Shown here: positions 36,740 to 46,502 of the stretch, one piece after another
How the letters are laid out: each line of letters opens with the position of its first letter
Numbering within the stretch: position 1 is the first letter of the stretch
Assembly: GCF_029958905.1 (NCBI RefSeq)
Contig: NZ_CP124613.1
Location: forward strand, 248,001-312,000
Length of the DNA: 64,000 nucleotides
Direction: 5' to 3'
DNA from: Vibrio sp. YMD68
Lineage (GTDB): Bacteria > Pseudomonadota > Gammaproteobacteria > Enterobacterales > Vibrionaceae
The notes under the pieces: generated by a model
What the model saw: the letters and a program-made list of their open reading frames with translations, nothing else
Told to the model about the DNA's origin: nothing
Database searches by the model: none
Program-made: the position numbers and the translations under genes

Positions 36740-37204
36740 ATGGCGAGACAAGAATTCTTAAGTTTTGTATTGGACAACGAAGAATATGGCGTGCCTATTT
36801 TGGATGTGCGCGAAGTGAGGGGGTGGAACCCGGTTCGCAAGGTCCCTAATTCTCCACCGCACCTGCATGGTGTTTTAGACATCCGAGGGGAATATGTCCC
36901 GATCGTTGATCTGCGGCTGCGGTTTAATTTAGAACCTGCGGAAATATGCGCAACAACCGTGGTGATTGTTCTTAATGATAGTAAAAAGAACCCGCTAGGG
37001 GTGATTGTCGACGCAGTATCCGAAGTTTATGACCTAAAAGACGAGCAGATTAAACCTGCGCCGCAGGTGTCTGTAACCGTAGATCAATCGTATATCAAAG
37101 GGATAGTTTCTGTGGCGAGTGGTCACTTGATACTTCTAAATCTAGAGGCTCTATTTGATATAGAAGAGCTAAATAACACGTCAGTTGAAGAAGAGACAGC
37201 TTAA
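36740..37204 (+). CDS. cheW: CheW coupling protein (second)
   Basis: The protein has 154 residues. Its pattern is FLSFVLDNEEYGVPILDVREVRG, then HGVLDIRGEYVPIVDLRLRF. It shares the fold with the first CheW but has no N-terminal extension. Two CheWs for one CheA may let the array use two receptor types. It precedes the triple-PAS receptor by ten bases. Confidence 0.93.
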   Translation: MARQEFLSFVLDNEEYGVPILDVREVRGWNPVRKVPNSPPHLHGVLDIRGEYVPIVDLRLRFNLEPAEICATTVVIVLNDSKKNPLGVIVDAVSEVYDLKDEQIKPAPQVSVTVDQSYIKGIVSVASGHLILLNLEALFDIEELNNTSVEEETA

Positions 37205-37214
37205 GGGGTAACAC

Positions 37215-39623
37215 ATGGCTTTTTGGAACAAGAAAAAGGATGCAAGTGCTCAATTTGTAGCACACGCTAACGACAGCCTAATGGACGATATGGAATCTGA
37301 GAACGAGAGTGGTGTCTCAAAGTCACAGTTATTGGCGGCATTAAATGGTGCTCAAACCGCGTTGATGATGATTGATAGAGATTTCAATATTACCTATGTT
37401 AATCAGCAGTCGTTGAATCTATTTAAAAAACATGAGGTGTTATTTCAATCACAATGGCCCGGTTTTTCTGCCGATGAAAAAGCATTGATTGGTTACTGCA
37501 TCGACGGTTTTCATGCCAATCCTTCTCATCAACGTCAGCTGCTTTCAACTCCAGCGAATCTGCCATATTCAACCGTCATAGATGTGCAAGGTATTAAGAT
37601 AGAGCTCAATGTCGGTGCCATTGTTGACAGTCAAGGGGACTATGTTGGGAATACCCTAGAGTGGAAAGATGTTACGGAAAAATTAGCACGAGAACATGAT
37701 GTCGCGCGCCTGCAAACGGCTGTAGGCCAGGCACAGACAGCCATGCTGATGATTGATCGAGATCTTCTTATTACGTATGCCAACGATGCGACTATTAACC
37801 TGTTTTCGTCGATAGAAAGTGAAATGAGAAAAGTGTGGCCGGGTTTTACGGCCTCCAAAGAGTGGTTGATGAATCGCTGCATCGATGAGTTTCATGCAAA
37901 CCCTGCCCATCAACGTCAATTACTGTCAGATCCTGCCAACCTTCCTCACAAAGCGGATATACAAGTCGCCGATGTGAAAATAGAGCTCAATGTAGCTGCT
38001 ATCACTGACGCTCATGGAGAGTACATTGGTAATACCCTTGAATGGGCGAACGTGACAGAAGAGAGAGCCAAAGAGCAGCAAATTGGGCGTCTAGCATCTG
38101 CTGTAGAAGGGATGACCACCAATCTAATGATGGCCGATAAAGAAGGGATTATCCGCGATGTTAACCCAGCGTTGATGGCGCTATTGCGATCGCGAGAAAC
38201 GGAGTTAACAGAAGCATTACCGAATTTTGATATCAATAACTTAGTGGGTGCCAATATTGATATTTTCCATAAAAACCCAGCCCACCAGCGCCGAATTATC
38301 AGTAATCCTGATGCACTTCCATTCACCTCCAATATCGCGGTTGGAGGTTTAGAGTTCACCTTAACCTGCATTGCGATGCGAGATACGCAAGGGAATTACA
38401 TTGGTCCAGCGTTGCAGTGGGAAGATATTACCGAGCTGCAAGATGGGCAGCGTCAGGTTGAGGCGTTGATTAAAAAAGCCATTGTTGGTGACCTCAACGA
38501 TCGAATTGATACCAGCGTTTACAGTGGCTTTATGAAAGAGCTTGGGGATGGGGTGAATAGCCTGCTTGATACTTTGGTGACGCCACTAGGAGAGTGCATT
38601 CAAGTCATGAGTGGTGTGGCCGATGGCAACCTCAATGCAAGTATGTCCGATGACTTTGACGGTGAGTTTGGTCGATTAGCGAATGCAGTGAATACCTCCA
38701 TTGTGAATCTAAGAAATATGACGGAAAAAATCACCACTTCATCGGCCAGAGTCGCGACTGCATCGTCTGAAATTGCGGAAGGTAATGATGATTTGAGCCA
38801 ACGGGTAGAGTCTCAGGCGGCAAATCTAGAGGAAACCGCGGCAAGTATGGAGCAAATGACGGCGACAGTGAGACAAAATGCGGATAACGCTAAAGGGGCG
38901 AATGAACTGGCTGATGACGCGGCGAGAAAAGCAAGCAAAGGAGGCGATGTTGTTGGGCAAGCGGTCACGGCAATGTCTGGCATCAACAATGCGAGTAAGA
39001 AAATTGCCGATATTATTGGGGTAATAGATGAAATCGCCTTTCAAACCAACTTACTGGCACTTAATGCGGCGGTAGAGGCAGCAAGAGCCGGTGAGCAAGG
39101 GCGAGGCTTTGCCGTTGTCGCTGGTGAAGTTAGAAATTTAGCGCAGCGAAGTGCTGCTGCGGCAAAAGAAATTAAAGGGTTAATTAACGACAGCGTTGAA
39201 AAAGTGGATGAAGGATCTCGATTGGTCGATGAATCTGGTGAGACTCTAAAAGAAATCGTCGATGCCGTTGCCAAGGTGACGGAGTTAATCGCACAGATAG
39301 CAGCATCAAGCATTGAACAGTCTACAGGCATCGATGAAATCAATCGTGCTGTCGCCACCATGGATGAAATGACGCAGCAGAACGCGTCGTTGGTTGAAGA
39401 AACCTCTGCTGCAAGCCAATCATTAAAAGACGAAGGGAAAGTATTACTTAACCTGATGAATTTCTTCACAACGGACAGTAACGTCGAAACTTTAGAATCT
39501 AAAAAACCAGCCGTCAATACTCCGCCTTCTCCTCAAAATAATGTCAGCGAACTGCGCTCAAACAAAGCGGTGAACTCCAACTTCAACATGGACGAGGATA
39601 GCGACGAATGGGAAGAGTTTTAA
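37215..39623 (+). CDS. Soluble triple-PAS chemoreceptor, Aer2-like
   Basis: The protein has 802 residues and no membrane segment, so it is cytoplasmic. Three similar PAS domains lie at about 40-155, 165-280 and 290-405. Each has an F-H-x-N-P-x-H-Q-R motif ([27 protein letters not shown]) and a Trp near its end ([24 protein letters not shown]). In Pseudomonas Aer2, PAS-linked heme binding depends on a His in such a region and a Trp at such a place, so heme is plausible here. HAMP-like sequence (about 430-490) and a conserved signalling tip ([23 protein letters not shown]) follow. The C-terminus is EWEEF, like the CheR-tethering pentapeptide of Aer2/McpB. Confidence 0.9.
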   Translation: MAFWNKKKDASAQFVAHANDSLMDDMESENESGVSKSQLLAALNGAQTALMMIDRDFNITYVNQQSLNLFKKHEVLFQSQWPGFSADEKALIGYCIDGFHANPSHQRQLLSTPANLPYSTVIDVQGIKIELNVGAIVDSQGDYVGNTLEWKDVTEKLAREHDVARLQTAVGQAQTAMLMIDRDLLITYANDATINLFSSIESEMRKVWPGFTASKEWLMNRCIDEFHANPAHQRQLLSDPANLPHKADIQVADVKIELNVAAITDAHGEYIGNTLEWANVTEERAKEQQIGRLASAVEGMTTNLMMADKEGIIRDVNPALMALLRSRETELTEALPNFDINNLVGANIDIFHKNPAHQRRIISNPDALPFTSNIAVGGLEFTLTCIAMRDTQGNYIGPALQWEDITELQDGQRQVEALIKKAIVGDLNDRIDTSVYSGFMKELGDGVNSLLDTLVTPLGECIQVMSGVADGNLNASMSDDFDGEFGRLANAVNTSIVNLRNMTEKITTSSARVATASSEIAEGNDDLSQRVESQAANLEETAASMEQMTATVRQNADNAKGANELADDAARKASKGGDVVGQAVTAMSGINNASKKIADIIGVIDEIAFQTNLLALNAAVEAARAGEQGRGFAVVAGEVRNLAQRSAAAAKEIKGLINDSVEKVDEGSRLVDESGETLKEIVDAVAKVTELIAQIAASSIEQSTGIDEINRAVATMDEMTQQNASLVEETSAASQSLKDEGKVLLNLMNFFTTDSNVETLESKKPAVNTPPSPQNNVSELRSNKAVNSNFNMDEDSDEWEEF

Positions 39624-39646
39624 CTCATGCTGAGGGTGTAGCTGCC

Positions 39647-40465
39647 ATGGACGAGGAGTTTGAGCTAACGGATCAAGACTTTAAGTATGTGCAGTGGTAC
39701 ATGCATAAAAGCGTTGGAATCTATTTATCTGATCGTAAACGTACCATGGTGTACGGTCGGTTGAGCCGACAAATGCGGGCGAAAGGCGTTCGGAAGTTCT
39801 CACAGTATCGAGAAATAATTGAGGGCTCAGAAACCGAACGGGTTAACTTTATTAACGCATTGACCACCAACAAAACCGAATTTTTTCGAGAGTACCACCA
39901 CTTTGAGTTTTTAGAAGGCCCAGCTCTTGATCAGTGGAAACACCAAGGAAACAGGAGCATTAACATTTGGTCTGCGGGTTGCTCATCAGGGCAAGAGCCC
40001 TACAGTTTAATTTCGTCGCTGTTCGTTTCGGGGGCGTTTGATGCAGTAGAGACGGTGAATGTATTTGCGTCTGATCTCGATACCTCGGTTCTTGACCATG
40101 CCAAGGCCGGAATTTATGACCAAGAAGTGATCGAGAGCATTCCTGAACGCTATCTTAAACCTTGTTTTGTTAAAGGAAAAAGTGAGCATAAAGGCAAGAT
40201 TAAAATCAAGAAAGGACTCCAGCAGCACGTGAAGTTCAATCAGTTAAACCTGTTCGATGAATGGCCTAAGATGCCACCTTTCGACCTTATATCGTGCCGT
40301 AATGTGATGATTTATTTTGATAAGCCAACACAAGAAAACCTGTTGAAAAGGTTTCATCAAGCATTAAAACCTAATGGGATCTTATTTATTGGGCATTCGG
40401 AAAGTGTTGGAACTTGCAGTGATTTTTTCCACCATTTAGGTCATACCATTTACGTGAAGAAATGA
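39647..40465 (+). CDS. cheR: CheR methyltransferase
   Basis: The protein has 272 residues. It adds methyl groups to receptor glutamates using S-adenosylmethionine. It has the N-terminal helical domain (GIYLSDRKRTMVYGRLSRQMRAK), TTNKTEFFREYHHFEFL, the SAM loop IWSAGCSSGQEPYS and ISCRNVMIYFDKPTQENLLKRF. I take the ATG at 39647, which has GAGGGTG ahead of it. The ATG at 39608 overlaps the receptor gene and would add 13 residues. The receptor's C-terminal pentapeptide and this enzyme are probably a matched pair. Confidence 0.9.
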   Translation: MDEEFELTDQDFKYVQWYMHKSVGIYLSDRKRTMVYGRLSRQMRAKGVRKFSQYREIIEGSETERVNFINALTTNKTEFFREYHHFEFLEGPALDQWKHQGNRSINIWSAGCSSGQEPYSLISSLFVSGAFDAVETVNVFASDLDTSVLDHAKAGIYDQEVIESIPERYLKPCFVKGKSEHKGKIKIKKGLQQHVKFNQLNLFDEWPKMPPFDLISCRNVMIYFDKPTQENLLKRFHQALKPNGILFIGHSESVGTCSDFFHHLGHTIYVKK

Positions 40466-40490
40466 TCAAGACGGAATGAAAAGGCGACGA

Positions 40491-41135
40491 ATGATGACAT
40501 TTGAAGTACAAAAAAGACGCAGCGAAAATGCGCATTTTAGTCGCTTTTATCACCCTAAGCACAAGCACCATGTGGTTAAGGTCATGCCTGGAGGGCTGTA
40601 TTGCACAAAAAGTGATGAGGTTATTTGTACGGGCCTCGGTTCCTGTATTGCCGCATGTATTTGGGATACAGAGGAACACTTTGGCGGCATGAATCACTTT
40701 TTATTGCCCTTTGATAGCAGTGACCAATTAAGGCATTGGCAGGCCAGTGAAGTGGTTTCTACCGCGTCTCGTTACGGTAGCCATGCGATGGAGATGTTAA
40801 TTAATCAACTCATCTCTATGGGGGCACAGCGAGAGAACCTGCGACTGAAGCTGTTTGGTGGCGCACAAATGTTAGGGCGTTATTCCATGATAGGTGAAAA
40901 AAACATCGAATTTATTAAGCGCTATGTCGAGCAAGAACAACTTGTGGTTGAAGCTCATGATCTCGGTGGTATGGAACCCAGAAAAGTCATCTTTGACCCA
41001 CTAACGGGTAAAGCCTGGCTAAAGCGAATTCCATTTACCGAAGTACATCAACTTCAACATCAAGAAGAAAAATACGCCACTGAACTGGGCAAAGAAAGCC
41101 ATAAGAATCACGATGACGATGTGGAGCTATTTTAA
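40491..41135 (+). CDS. cheD: CheD receptor-glutamine deamidase
   Basis: The protein has 214 residues. Catalytic Cys ([12 protein letters not shown]) and His (GGMNHFLLP) are in the order expected for CheD, which deamidates chemoreceptor glutamines and can dephosphorylate through CheC where present; no CheC gene is seen here. [10 protein letters not shown] and the [22 protein letters not shown] end are also family features. I choose ATG 40491 (AAAAGG upstream) over 40476; an ATG at 40494 is equally possible. The stop overlaps the cheB start by one base. Confidence 0.88.
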   Translation: MMTFEVQKRRSENAHFSRFYHPKHKHHVVKVMPGGLYCTKSDEVICTGLGSCIAACIWDTEEHFGGMNHFLLPFDSSDQLRHWQASEVVSTASRYGSHAMEMLINQLISMGAQRENLRLKLFGGAQMLGRYSMIGEKNIEFIKRYVEQEQLVVEAHDLGGMEPRKVIFDPLTGKAWLKRIPFTEVHQLQHQEEKYATELGKESHKNHDDDVELF

Positions 41136-42169
41136 TGAATAAAATTAAAGTGTTAGTCGTAGATGATTCCGCTGTATTTCGCGCATTACTGACGCAGTTG
41201 ATCAACTCTGATCCAGAGCTAGAAGTGGTCGCGGCGGCTGAAGATCCCTATGAAGCGAGGCAGATGATCAAACAATACAACCCTGATGTGTTAACCCTTG
41301 ATATTGAAATGCCAAAAATGAATGGTGTTCAGTTTTTACGTAATCTAATGCGGCTTCGCCCGATGCCGGTGGTGATGATATCAACCTTAACCCAGCACGG
41401 AGCGGAGCCTACTCTAGAGGCGTTGGAAACTGGGGCTGTGGATTATTTCCCCAAACCAGCGGTAGAAGCGACCGGGGAAATTGTTGAGTACAAAACAGAG
41501 ATCAATAATAAGATTCGCATGGCTGCTAAAGCCAATGTACAAACCGCTAGTCCAATTGAAGTCGCGCCAGAGGTCGATCCAAGCAAAAAACACATACATT
41601 GTGAGCTGATCGCTATTGGGGCCTCGACTGGAGGAACAGAAGCGGTGAAAAACGTAATGTCAGCACTGCCTGCCGGATTACCACCTATCATTATTACTCA
41701 GCATATCAGTGCCATGTTCACTCGTGCGTTTGCTAAGCGGTTAGATGATGCAAGCGACATCGACGTCAAAGAACTCACCGCATCCAAAGCACCGTTAATC
41801 AATGGTTGTGCGTATGTTGCTCCTGGGGATAAACACATTACCGTTTATCGTCGCGGTAATCACCTTTTCTGCCAACTAGACGACAGCCCAGCAGTGAATC
41901 GTCATAAGCCTTCGGTCGATGTGATGTTTAATTCGGTGGCCGAAGTGGTCGGAGACAAAGCAATCGGGGTGCTGCTTACCGGCATGGGCAATGATGGTGG
42001 CAAAGGCATGCTTAATTTAAAAAACAAAGGTGCGATAACACTCGCGCAAGACGAACAGTCATCTGTCGTTTGGGGGATGCCAAAAGTCGCTTATGAGCTC
42101 GGAGCTGTCGACAAACTGCTCTCATTAAGTCAAATACCCAAGCAACTGTTTCATTGTATTTATAAATAA
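41135..42169 (+). CDS. cheB: CheB methylesterase
   Basis: The protein has 344 residues. The N-terminal receiver ([30 protein letters not shown], and Lys in YFPKPAVE) controls a C-terminal methylesterase with catalytic Ser in [10 protein letters not shown], His in [10 protein letters not shown] and Asp in [11 protein letters not shown]. It removes receptor methyl groups and is activated by CheA phosphorylation. Its ATG overlaps the cheD stop (TAATG). Confidence 0.94.
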   Translation: MNKIKVLVVDDSAVFRALLTQLINSDPELEVVAAAEDPYEARQMIKQYNPDVLTLDIEMPKMNGVQFLRNLMRLRPMPVVMISTLTQHGAEPTLEALETGAVDYFPKPAVEATGEIVEYKTEINNKIRMAAKANVQTASPIEVAPEVDPSKKHIHCELIAIGASTGGTEAVKNVMSALPAGLPPIIITQHISAMFTRAFAKRLDDASDIDVKELTASKAPLINGCAYVAPGDKHITVYRRGNHLFCQLDDSPAVNRHKPSVDVMFNSVAEVVGDKAIGVLLTGMGNDGGKGMLNLKNKGAITLAQDEQSSVVWGMPKVAYELGAVDKLLSLSQIPKQLFHCIYK

Positions 42170-42211
42170 AATAAATAACGACAAATCATAAAATTATGTC
42201 AGGACAGGCTT

Positions 42212-43357
42212 ATGAAAATCACTCGGCTTTCTAACAAGTCAAAGAAGCTTATTGCCTTAACCGTCCAGGTTGGGTTTCTTTCCGCTTGGATGTTCTTATC
42301 GCAAAATCCATTTCACTTAGGGTTAATGATTATCGTCGCGGCAGTACCTTGGTTGGTTTTATCCACATCAAGGCATGATGTCGACAGTATTGAAGTTGAT
42401 CAAAAATCAGCAGGAATGTTCGCTGTTCCAGAAGAGCTCAATCAAATATTGAAAGATGGTATTCCTAAAATATCAGCACCACTCGATAGCCAGCACAAAA
42501 TCATTGATGAATCGGTTGAAACGCTGAACAACAGCTTTTTTAGCTTACAACGGGTAAGCGAAGAACAAAGCAAAGTAACGGGATCCTTAGTTGATGGCTT
42601 ACTTGCCAACAAAGACAGTGAATATGACCTCACCTCTGTTTTACCTAAAATAGAAACCATCATTGCTGAATATGTCGCTACTTTTGTCAATATTTCAGAG
42701 AAAAGTATTTCCGCGGTGCACAGTATTCACGACATGTCCGATAAATTACAAACGGTATTCAAGCTATTAGATCAGGTGCGAGGCTTGTCTGAGCAAACCA
42801 ATTTGTTGGCACTCAATGCGGCGATTGAAGCGGCTAGAGCGGGCGAAGCGGGTCGAGGGTTTGCTGTGGTCGCTCAAGAAGTCAGAAATTTATCCAAACA
42901 ATCAGAAGAACTCAATTCTAAGATAGAGAAAGAGATCAACATCGCTCAAACCACCGTCCAAGAAGCCAATGACACCGTGGGCGAGATGGCCTCTATTGAT
43001 ATGACGGCTGCGATTGAATCAAAGGAAAAAGTCGACGATATGTTGAAAGGGGTTCATCAAGTCAATATCGAAATAGAGCAAGAAGTGCATAAGATCAGAG
43101 AATTAGGAGGAGATCTTCACGGGCATGTGGGAGACGGCATACGCGCATTGCAGTTTGCCGACATCGTGCTGCAGCAGGGCGATTACGCAAAAGAATCCAT
43201 TGAGTATTTGAAAGAAATAATGGCTGCATTAGATAACCATCAAGAAGCATCGATGCTACAAGAAGTGTTGTCCGATATCTTGCAGCGTTCGAAGCACCGC
43301 AGCGGGCCAGCAGCGAGTCAGTCTAGTATTGATGAAGGCGAAGTTGAATTATTTTGA
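42212..43357 (+). CDS. Small membrane-anchored chemoreceptor-like protein
   Basis: The protein has 381 residues. Two closely spaced hydrophobic segments at about 12-30 and 33-52 make a hairpin anchor with almost no periplasmic part. There is no HAMP domain. The signalling region has the tip motif [23 protein letters not shown], followed by [18 protein letters not shown]. The methylation and bundle regions are short. This may be a membrane tether or a cytoplasmic-signal receptor. AGGACAGG precedes the ATG. It follows cheB and precedes a STAS gene by nine bases. Confidence 0.85.
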   Translation: MKITRLSNKSKKLIALTVQVGFLSAWMFLSQNPFHLGLMIIVAAVPWLVLSTSRHDVDSIEVDQKSAGMFAVPEELNQILKDGIPKISAPLDSQHKIIDESVETLNNSFFSLQRVSEEQSKVTGSLVDGLLANKDSEYDLTSVLPKIETIIAEYVATFVNISEKSISAVHSIHDMSDKLQTVFKLLDQVRGLSEQTNLLALNAAIEAARAGEAGRGFAVVAQEVRNLSKQSEELNSKIEKEINIAQTTVQEANDTVGEMASIDMTAAIESKEKVDDMLKGVHQVNIEIEQEVHKIRELGGDLHGHVGDGIRALQFADIVLQQGDYAKESIEYLKEIMAALDNHQEASMLQEVLSDILQRSKHRSGPAASQSSIDEGEVELF

Positions 43358-43366
43358 GGACAGTAT

Positions 43367-43666
43367 ATGACAGTTGAAACACAAGTAGACACCGCTTCTA
43401 AAAGGGTCACCATCGTCATTGAAGGCGCATTTGGTTTTAGTTTGGTGCAAGATTTTAGACGAAGCTATACCGACAGAAAAGAGTACTCTTTCACTGTGGA
43501 TTTGCGCAAAGTTGACTATATCGATAGTGCCGGGTTGGGGATGCTGCTCAATATGCAAAACTATTTGGGGCAAGCGGATGGTTCAATCACCCTCACCAAC
43601 ACGCTACCACAAGTAAAAAAAATTCTTCTCATTTCGAGGTTTGATAAGAAATTTAAAATCGATTAA
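43367..43666 (+). CDS. STAS domain anti-sigma-factor antagonist-like protein
   Basis: The protein has 99 residues. The classical SpoIIAA/RsbV motif KVDYIDSAGLGMLL carries a phosphorylatable Ser. It lies 49 bases before the gene for a receiver-PP2C-HATPase protein. In partner-switching systems a kinase phosphorylates this type of Ser and a PP2C removes it, so the pair is likely a working switch. VCA1087 in V. cholerae is at the corresponding position, to my recollection. Confidence 0.88.
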   Translation: MTVETQVDTASKRVTIVIEGAFGFSLVQDFRRSYTDRKEYSFTVDLRKVDYIDSAGLGMLLNMQNYLGQADGSITLTNTLPQVKKILLISRFDKKFKID

Positions 43667-43715
43667 TCATTTTTAGGTGAAGCTTTTGAAAAGTTAGTTT
43701 TAGAGGGAAGACATT

Positions 43716-45413
43716 ATGCGAGTGATGATCGTTGATGATAATGCGACTAATCGTGAAATCTGTCGGTGTATGATACAGGATTTAGCCAGCCACATTGATA
43801 CGTTTGAAAACGGCGAAGATGTTGTGCCATCGATGAAAAAGATGGAGGCGCTGCCAGACATCATATTACTGGATGTCATGATGCCTGTGAAAGATGGATT
43901 CACAACCGCAATCGAGATTCGAGAAGCCTTCCCCAACATTCATATTGCGATCATATTTCTTACTGTTCTTGATGATAATACCTCCTATGAACGTTGCCTT
44001 AACTTGGGAGATGACTTTATTTCAAAGCCGTTTGAGCGCACCGTTATTCATGCCAAAATTCAAGCCCATTACCGAATTGTGAAAATTCATAAAGAAGTCG
44101 TTCGTCAGCGTGATGAGTTGAGCCATTTCCACGAGCAAGTCCAGTACGATTATTCAATATCAGAGTCAATTTTTTCCAATTTAGTGGAAGAAATGAGTGC
44201 ACAAACGAGCCATATCTTCGGTGTGAACTATATTTCAACCCCCTCGACCGTTTTCAATGGGGATTTGATTATTGTTGCTAATCGTCCTCATGGTGGGGCT
44301 TATGTCATGGTTGCGGATGCTACCGGTCATGGGCTTCCTGCCGCCATTTCTGCAATTCCCGCTACTCGAGCATTCTTTAGCATGGCTGAGAAAGGATTAT
44401 CTCTTGGTGAGATCGTCAACGAAATTAATAACTCGTTAAGTAAGTTTCTACCGATAGGCATGATGCTCGCGGCCAGTATTTTTGAAATCAGAGCCAATGG
44501 GTTTGAAGTTTCTTGGTGGGGAGGAGGCTTACCTGACACCTACGTATTGGATAAGAACAGTAAAATCATTCGTCGCCTAGTGTCGAAGCATATGCCTCTA
44601 GGCGTGCTCGATTCTCATGAATTTGAAACCGATATTGTGCATTTGATTTTAGAGCCAGGTCAGCAAATCGTAAGCTATACCGATGGCATAACCGAAGCGA
44701 TGAATGAACACGGGGAACAATTTGGTCAAGAGCGCCTAGAAAAAGCATTAGAAAACGGTCAAGCCCATATCACCACAGTGCACGAAGCGGTGCGGGCGTT
44801 CTCTAATATGAAAGCGGGGGATGATTTGTCTATTTTGTCGATGACATTCCCGATTATCAATGGCAATGATAACAGTTTGCAGCTTACAGACTTTTATTAC
44901 AGTAAAATTCCCATGAAAACGGGCCTACACTTTCCGGCTCATGTGTTAAAAACCGCCAGTGTTCTTAGTGAGGTTCGTCAATATCTATCGGGTATTTTAA
45001 ATGGGGGGCAACACCTAGATTTGGTTTGCTCAGTGTTATCTGAATTATTTGCTAACGCGATTGAACATGGGTTGCTCGGACTTAAGTCTTCTTTAAAAGA
45101 AAGTCCGGATGGTTTTTTTGAGTTTTATCAGTTGAGAGAAGAAAGATTAAAAGACCTGAGCCCCGATGCTTGGGTGAAGTTAGACATAGATTACCAACCC
45201 GAAGAGCAAATCATCACTATGTTGCTAGAGCATAATGGGGAAGGGTTTGATTACCATCATTTAAGCTTGTCGGCTCAAAACGGAACGACCCATGGCCGAG
45301 GAATCGTATTGGCGACGGAGTTATGTGATTCGCTTGAGTATTCTAATGAAGGCAAAAGCGTTACTGCGGTTTATCACTTTAACGCTTTGCATCGTTTTCC
45401 TAGTTCGGCTTGA
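43716..45413 (+). CDS. Receiver-PP2C(SpoIIE)-HATPase protein of the chemosensory cluster
   Basis: The protein has 565 residues in three parts. The receiver is at 1-120 (VDDNATNREICR, Asp in DIILLDVMMPVKDG, Lys in DDFISKPFERT). The SpoIIE/RsbU-type PP2C phosphatase is at about 180-390, with Asp ligands in VADATGHGLPAAIS and TDGITEAMNE, and AGDDLSILS. The C-terminal part at about 420-560 is an anti-sigma-type HATPase (ELFANAIEHGLLGLKSS; GTTHGRGIVLATELCDSLE). It thus joins an RsbU phosphatase and an RsbW-type kinase in one chain under a receiver, which CheA could phosphorylate. The neighbouring STAS protein is the likely substrate. It ends the cluster. Confidence 0.9.
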   Translation: MRVMIVDDNATNREICRCMIQDLASHIDTFENGEDVVPSMKKMEALPDIILLDVMMPVKDGFTTAIEIREAFPNIHIAIIFLTVLDDNTSYERCLNLGDDFISKPFERTVIHAKIQAHYRIVKIHKEVVRQRDELSHFHEQVQYDYSISESIFSNLVEEMSAQTSHIFGVNYISTPSTVFNGDLIIVANRPHGGAYVMVADATGHGLPAAISAIPATRAFFSMAEKGLSLGEIVNEINNSLSKFLPIGMMLAASIFEIRANGFEVSWWGGGLPDTYVLDKNSKIIRRLVSKHMPLGVLDSHEFETDIVHLILEPGQQIVSYTDGITEAMNEHGEQFGQERLEKALENGQAHITTVHEAVRAFSNMKAGDDLSILSMTFPIINGNDNSLQLTDFYYSKIPMKTGLHFPAHVLKTASVLSEVRQYLSGILNGGQHLDLVCSVLSELFANAIEHGLLGLKSSLKESPDGFFEFYQLREERLKDLSPDAWVKLDIDYQPEEQIITMLLEHNGEGFDYHHLSLSAQNGTTHGRGIVLATELCDSLEYSNEGKSVTAVYHFNALHRFPSSA

Positions 45414-45599
45414 TTGTATTCGATTCAAATGTTTGTGGTGGATCGGTTGGTGGACTGGTGGATTGGTCATTTGGCTAACCGTTCATTTTACTCTCGGTCT
45501 ACCAAGCCAAATCATCATAAAGCAACTCATCATAAACCAAGTCATCATAAACCAACCCATTACTAAACCAGATCTTCACCAAATTAACTCTTCATTAAA
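45414..45599. other. Low-complexity intergenic stretch
   Basis: Two simple-sequence blocks lie between convergent genes: GGTTGGTGGACTGGTGGATT at about 45444-45463, and a run of ATCATAAA/AACCAA-like words at about 45514-45560. A 103-codon plus frame crosses it, but it is a frame-shifted reading of the preceding gene followed by repeats. I see no terminator stem. Confidence 0.5.
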
Positions 45600-46502
45600 T
45601 TAACTCAGAAGCACCGGATAATCATCATGTGGGTGCTCGATGACCGTTACATTGAAGTTGTATACGTCTTCAACGATTTCTTTTGTTAACACGTCCCAAG
45701 GGGTGCCATCGGCGACAATGTTGCCCTTGTTTAATATCATCACTCTATCGGCGTATTGGGCTGCAAGGTTTAAGTCGTGCATAACGATAACCACCGCCGC
45801 CCCTTGTCCAGTTAAGGTTTTAGCGAGTGACAACGTCTGATGTTGATGGGACAAATCCAAGGCGGATGTCGGCTCATCTAACAAAAGGATGGTTTGTTGT
45901 TCCGATTGTGCTAACTGAGTCAATACCCGAGCAAAATGAACTCGCTGCTTTTCGCCACCAGAGAGGCTAGGGTACATACGATCCGCAAGGTGTGTGGTAT
46001 CGGTCAATCGCATATTTTTTGCGGCAATATCGGAAATACCTTTGGCACTTTCGGCGAGCGGAATACCGCCCAATTCGACCACCTCTTTGGCGCTGAAGTT
46101 AAAACTTAGGCTGCTTGATTGAGGTAATACTCCCAAGTGTTTTGCCAATACCTGAGGCGACCACTGTTCTGATTTACGGTCAAAGAAGTCGATTCCTCCT
46201 TGAGAAGGGTACTCGCCGGTGATCATCTTCAACAGTGAGCTTTTCCCTGTACCATTAGGGCCGAGAAGAATGGTCAATTCTCCTGTTTTGATGTGAGTAC
46301 TCACCTTGTCCAAAATAACCTTTTTTCCTAGTTTTAGGCTAAGGTTACTGAGTGAGATAGCGTGGCGAGAGCTCCCGTGATTGAAGTTTGAGGGCTGCTG
46401 TTCTGTAGATTTTCCTGAGGTCGATTTGTATGCGGTCGATTTGGAGACAACGTTATTACCAGCCACTGGTAACGTTGGGGCCTGTGCCGTTGTGTGTGTC
46501 AT
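45600..46502 (-). CDS. hutD: HutD/HmuV heme ABC transporter ATPase
   Basis: The protein has 300 residues. It has Walker A LLGPNGTGKSS, signature LSGGEKQRV, Walker B ILLLDEPTSALD and the H-loop VVIVMHDLNLAAQYADRV, all typical of heme importers. The first 48 residues are an unusual Ser/Thr/Pro-rich extension (SKSTAYKSTSGKSTEQQ) that family members of about 259 residues lack. The ATG at 46502 overlaps the permease stop by three bases, so the extension is translated unless an internal non-ATG start is used. It ends convergently with the chemosensory cluster. Confidence 0.9.
   Translation of the reverse strand: MTHTTAQAPTLPVAGNNVVSKSTAYKSTSGKSTEQQPSNFNHGSSRHAISLSNLSLKLGKKVILDKVSTHIKTGELTILLGPNGTGKSSLLKMITGEYPSQGGIDFFDRKSEQWSPQVLAKHLGVLPQSSSLSFNFSAKEVVELGGIPLAESAKGISDIAAKNMRLTDTTHLADRMYPSLSGGEKQRVHFARVLTQLAQSEQQTILLLDEPTSALDLSHQHQTLSLAKTLTGQGAAVVIVMHDLNLAAQYADRVMILNKGNIVADGTPWDVLTKEIVEDVYNFNVTVIEHPHDDYPVLLS

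Noticed and set aside
45292..45603. A 103-codon plus-strand frame at the end of the chemosensory cluster
   Set aside because: The first part is a shifted reading of the receiver-PP2C gene and the rest is simple-sequence DNA; no RBS precedes it.
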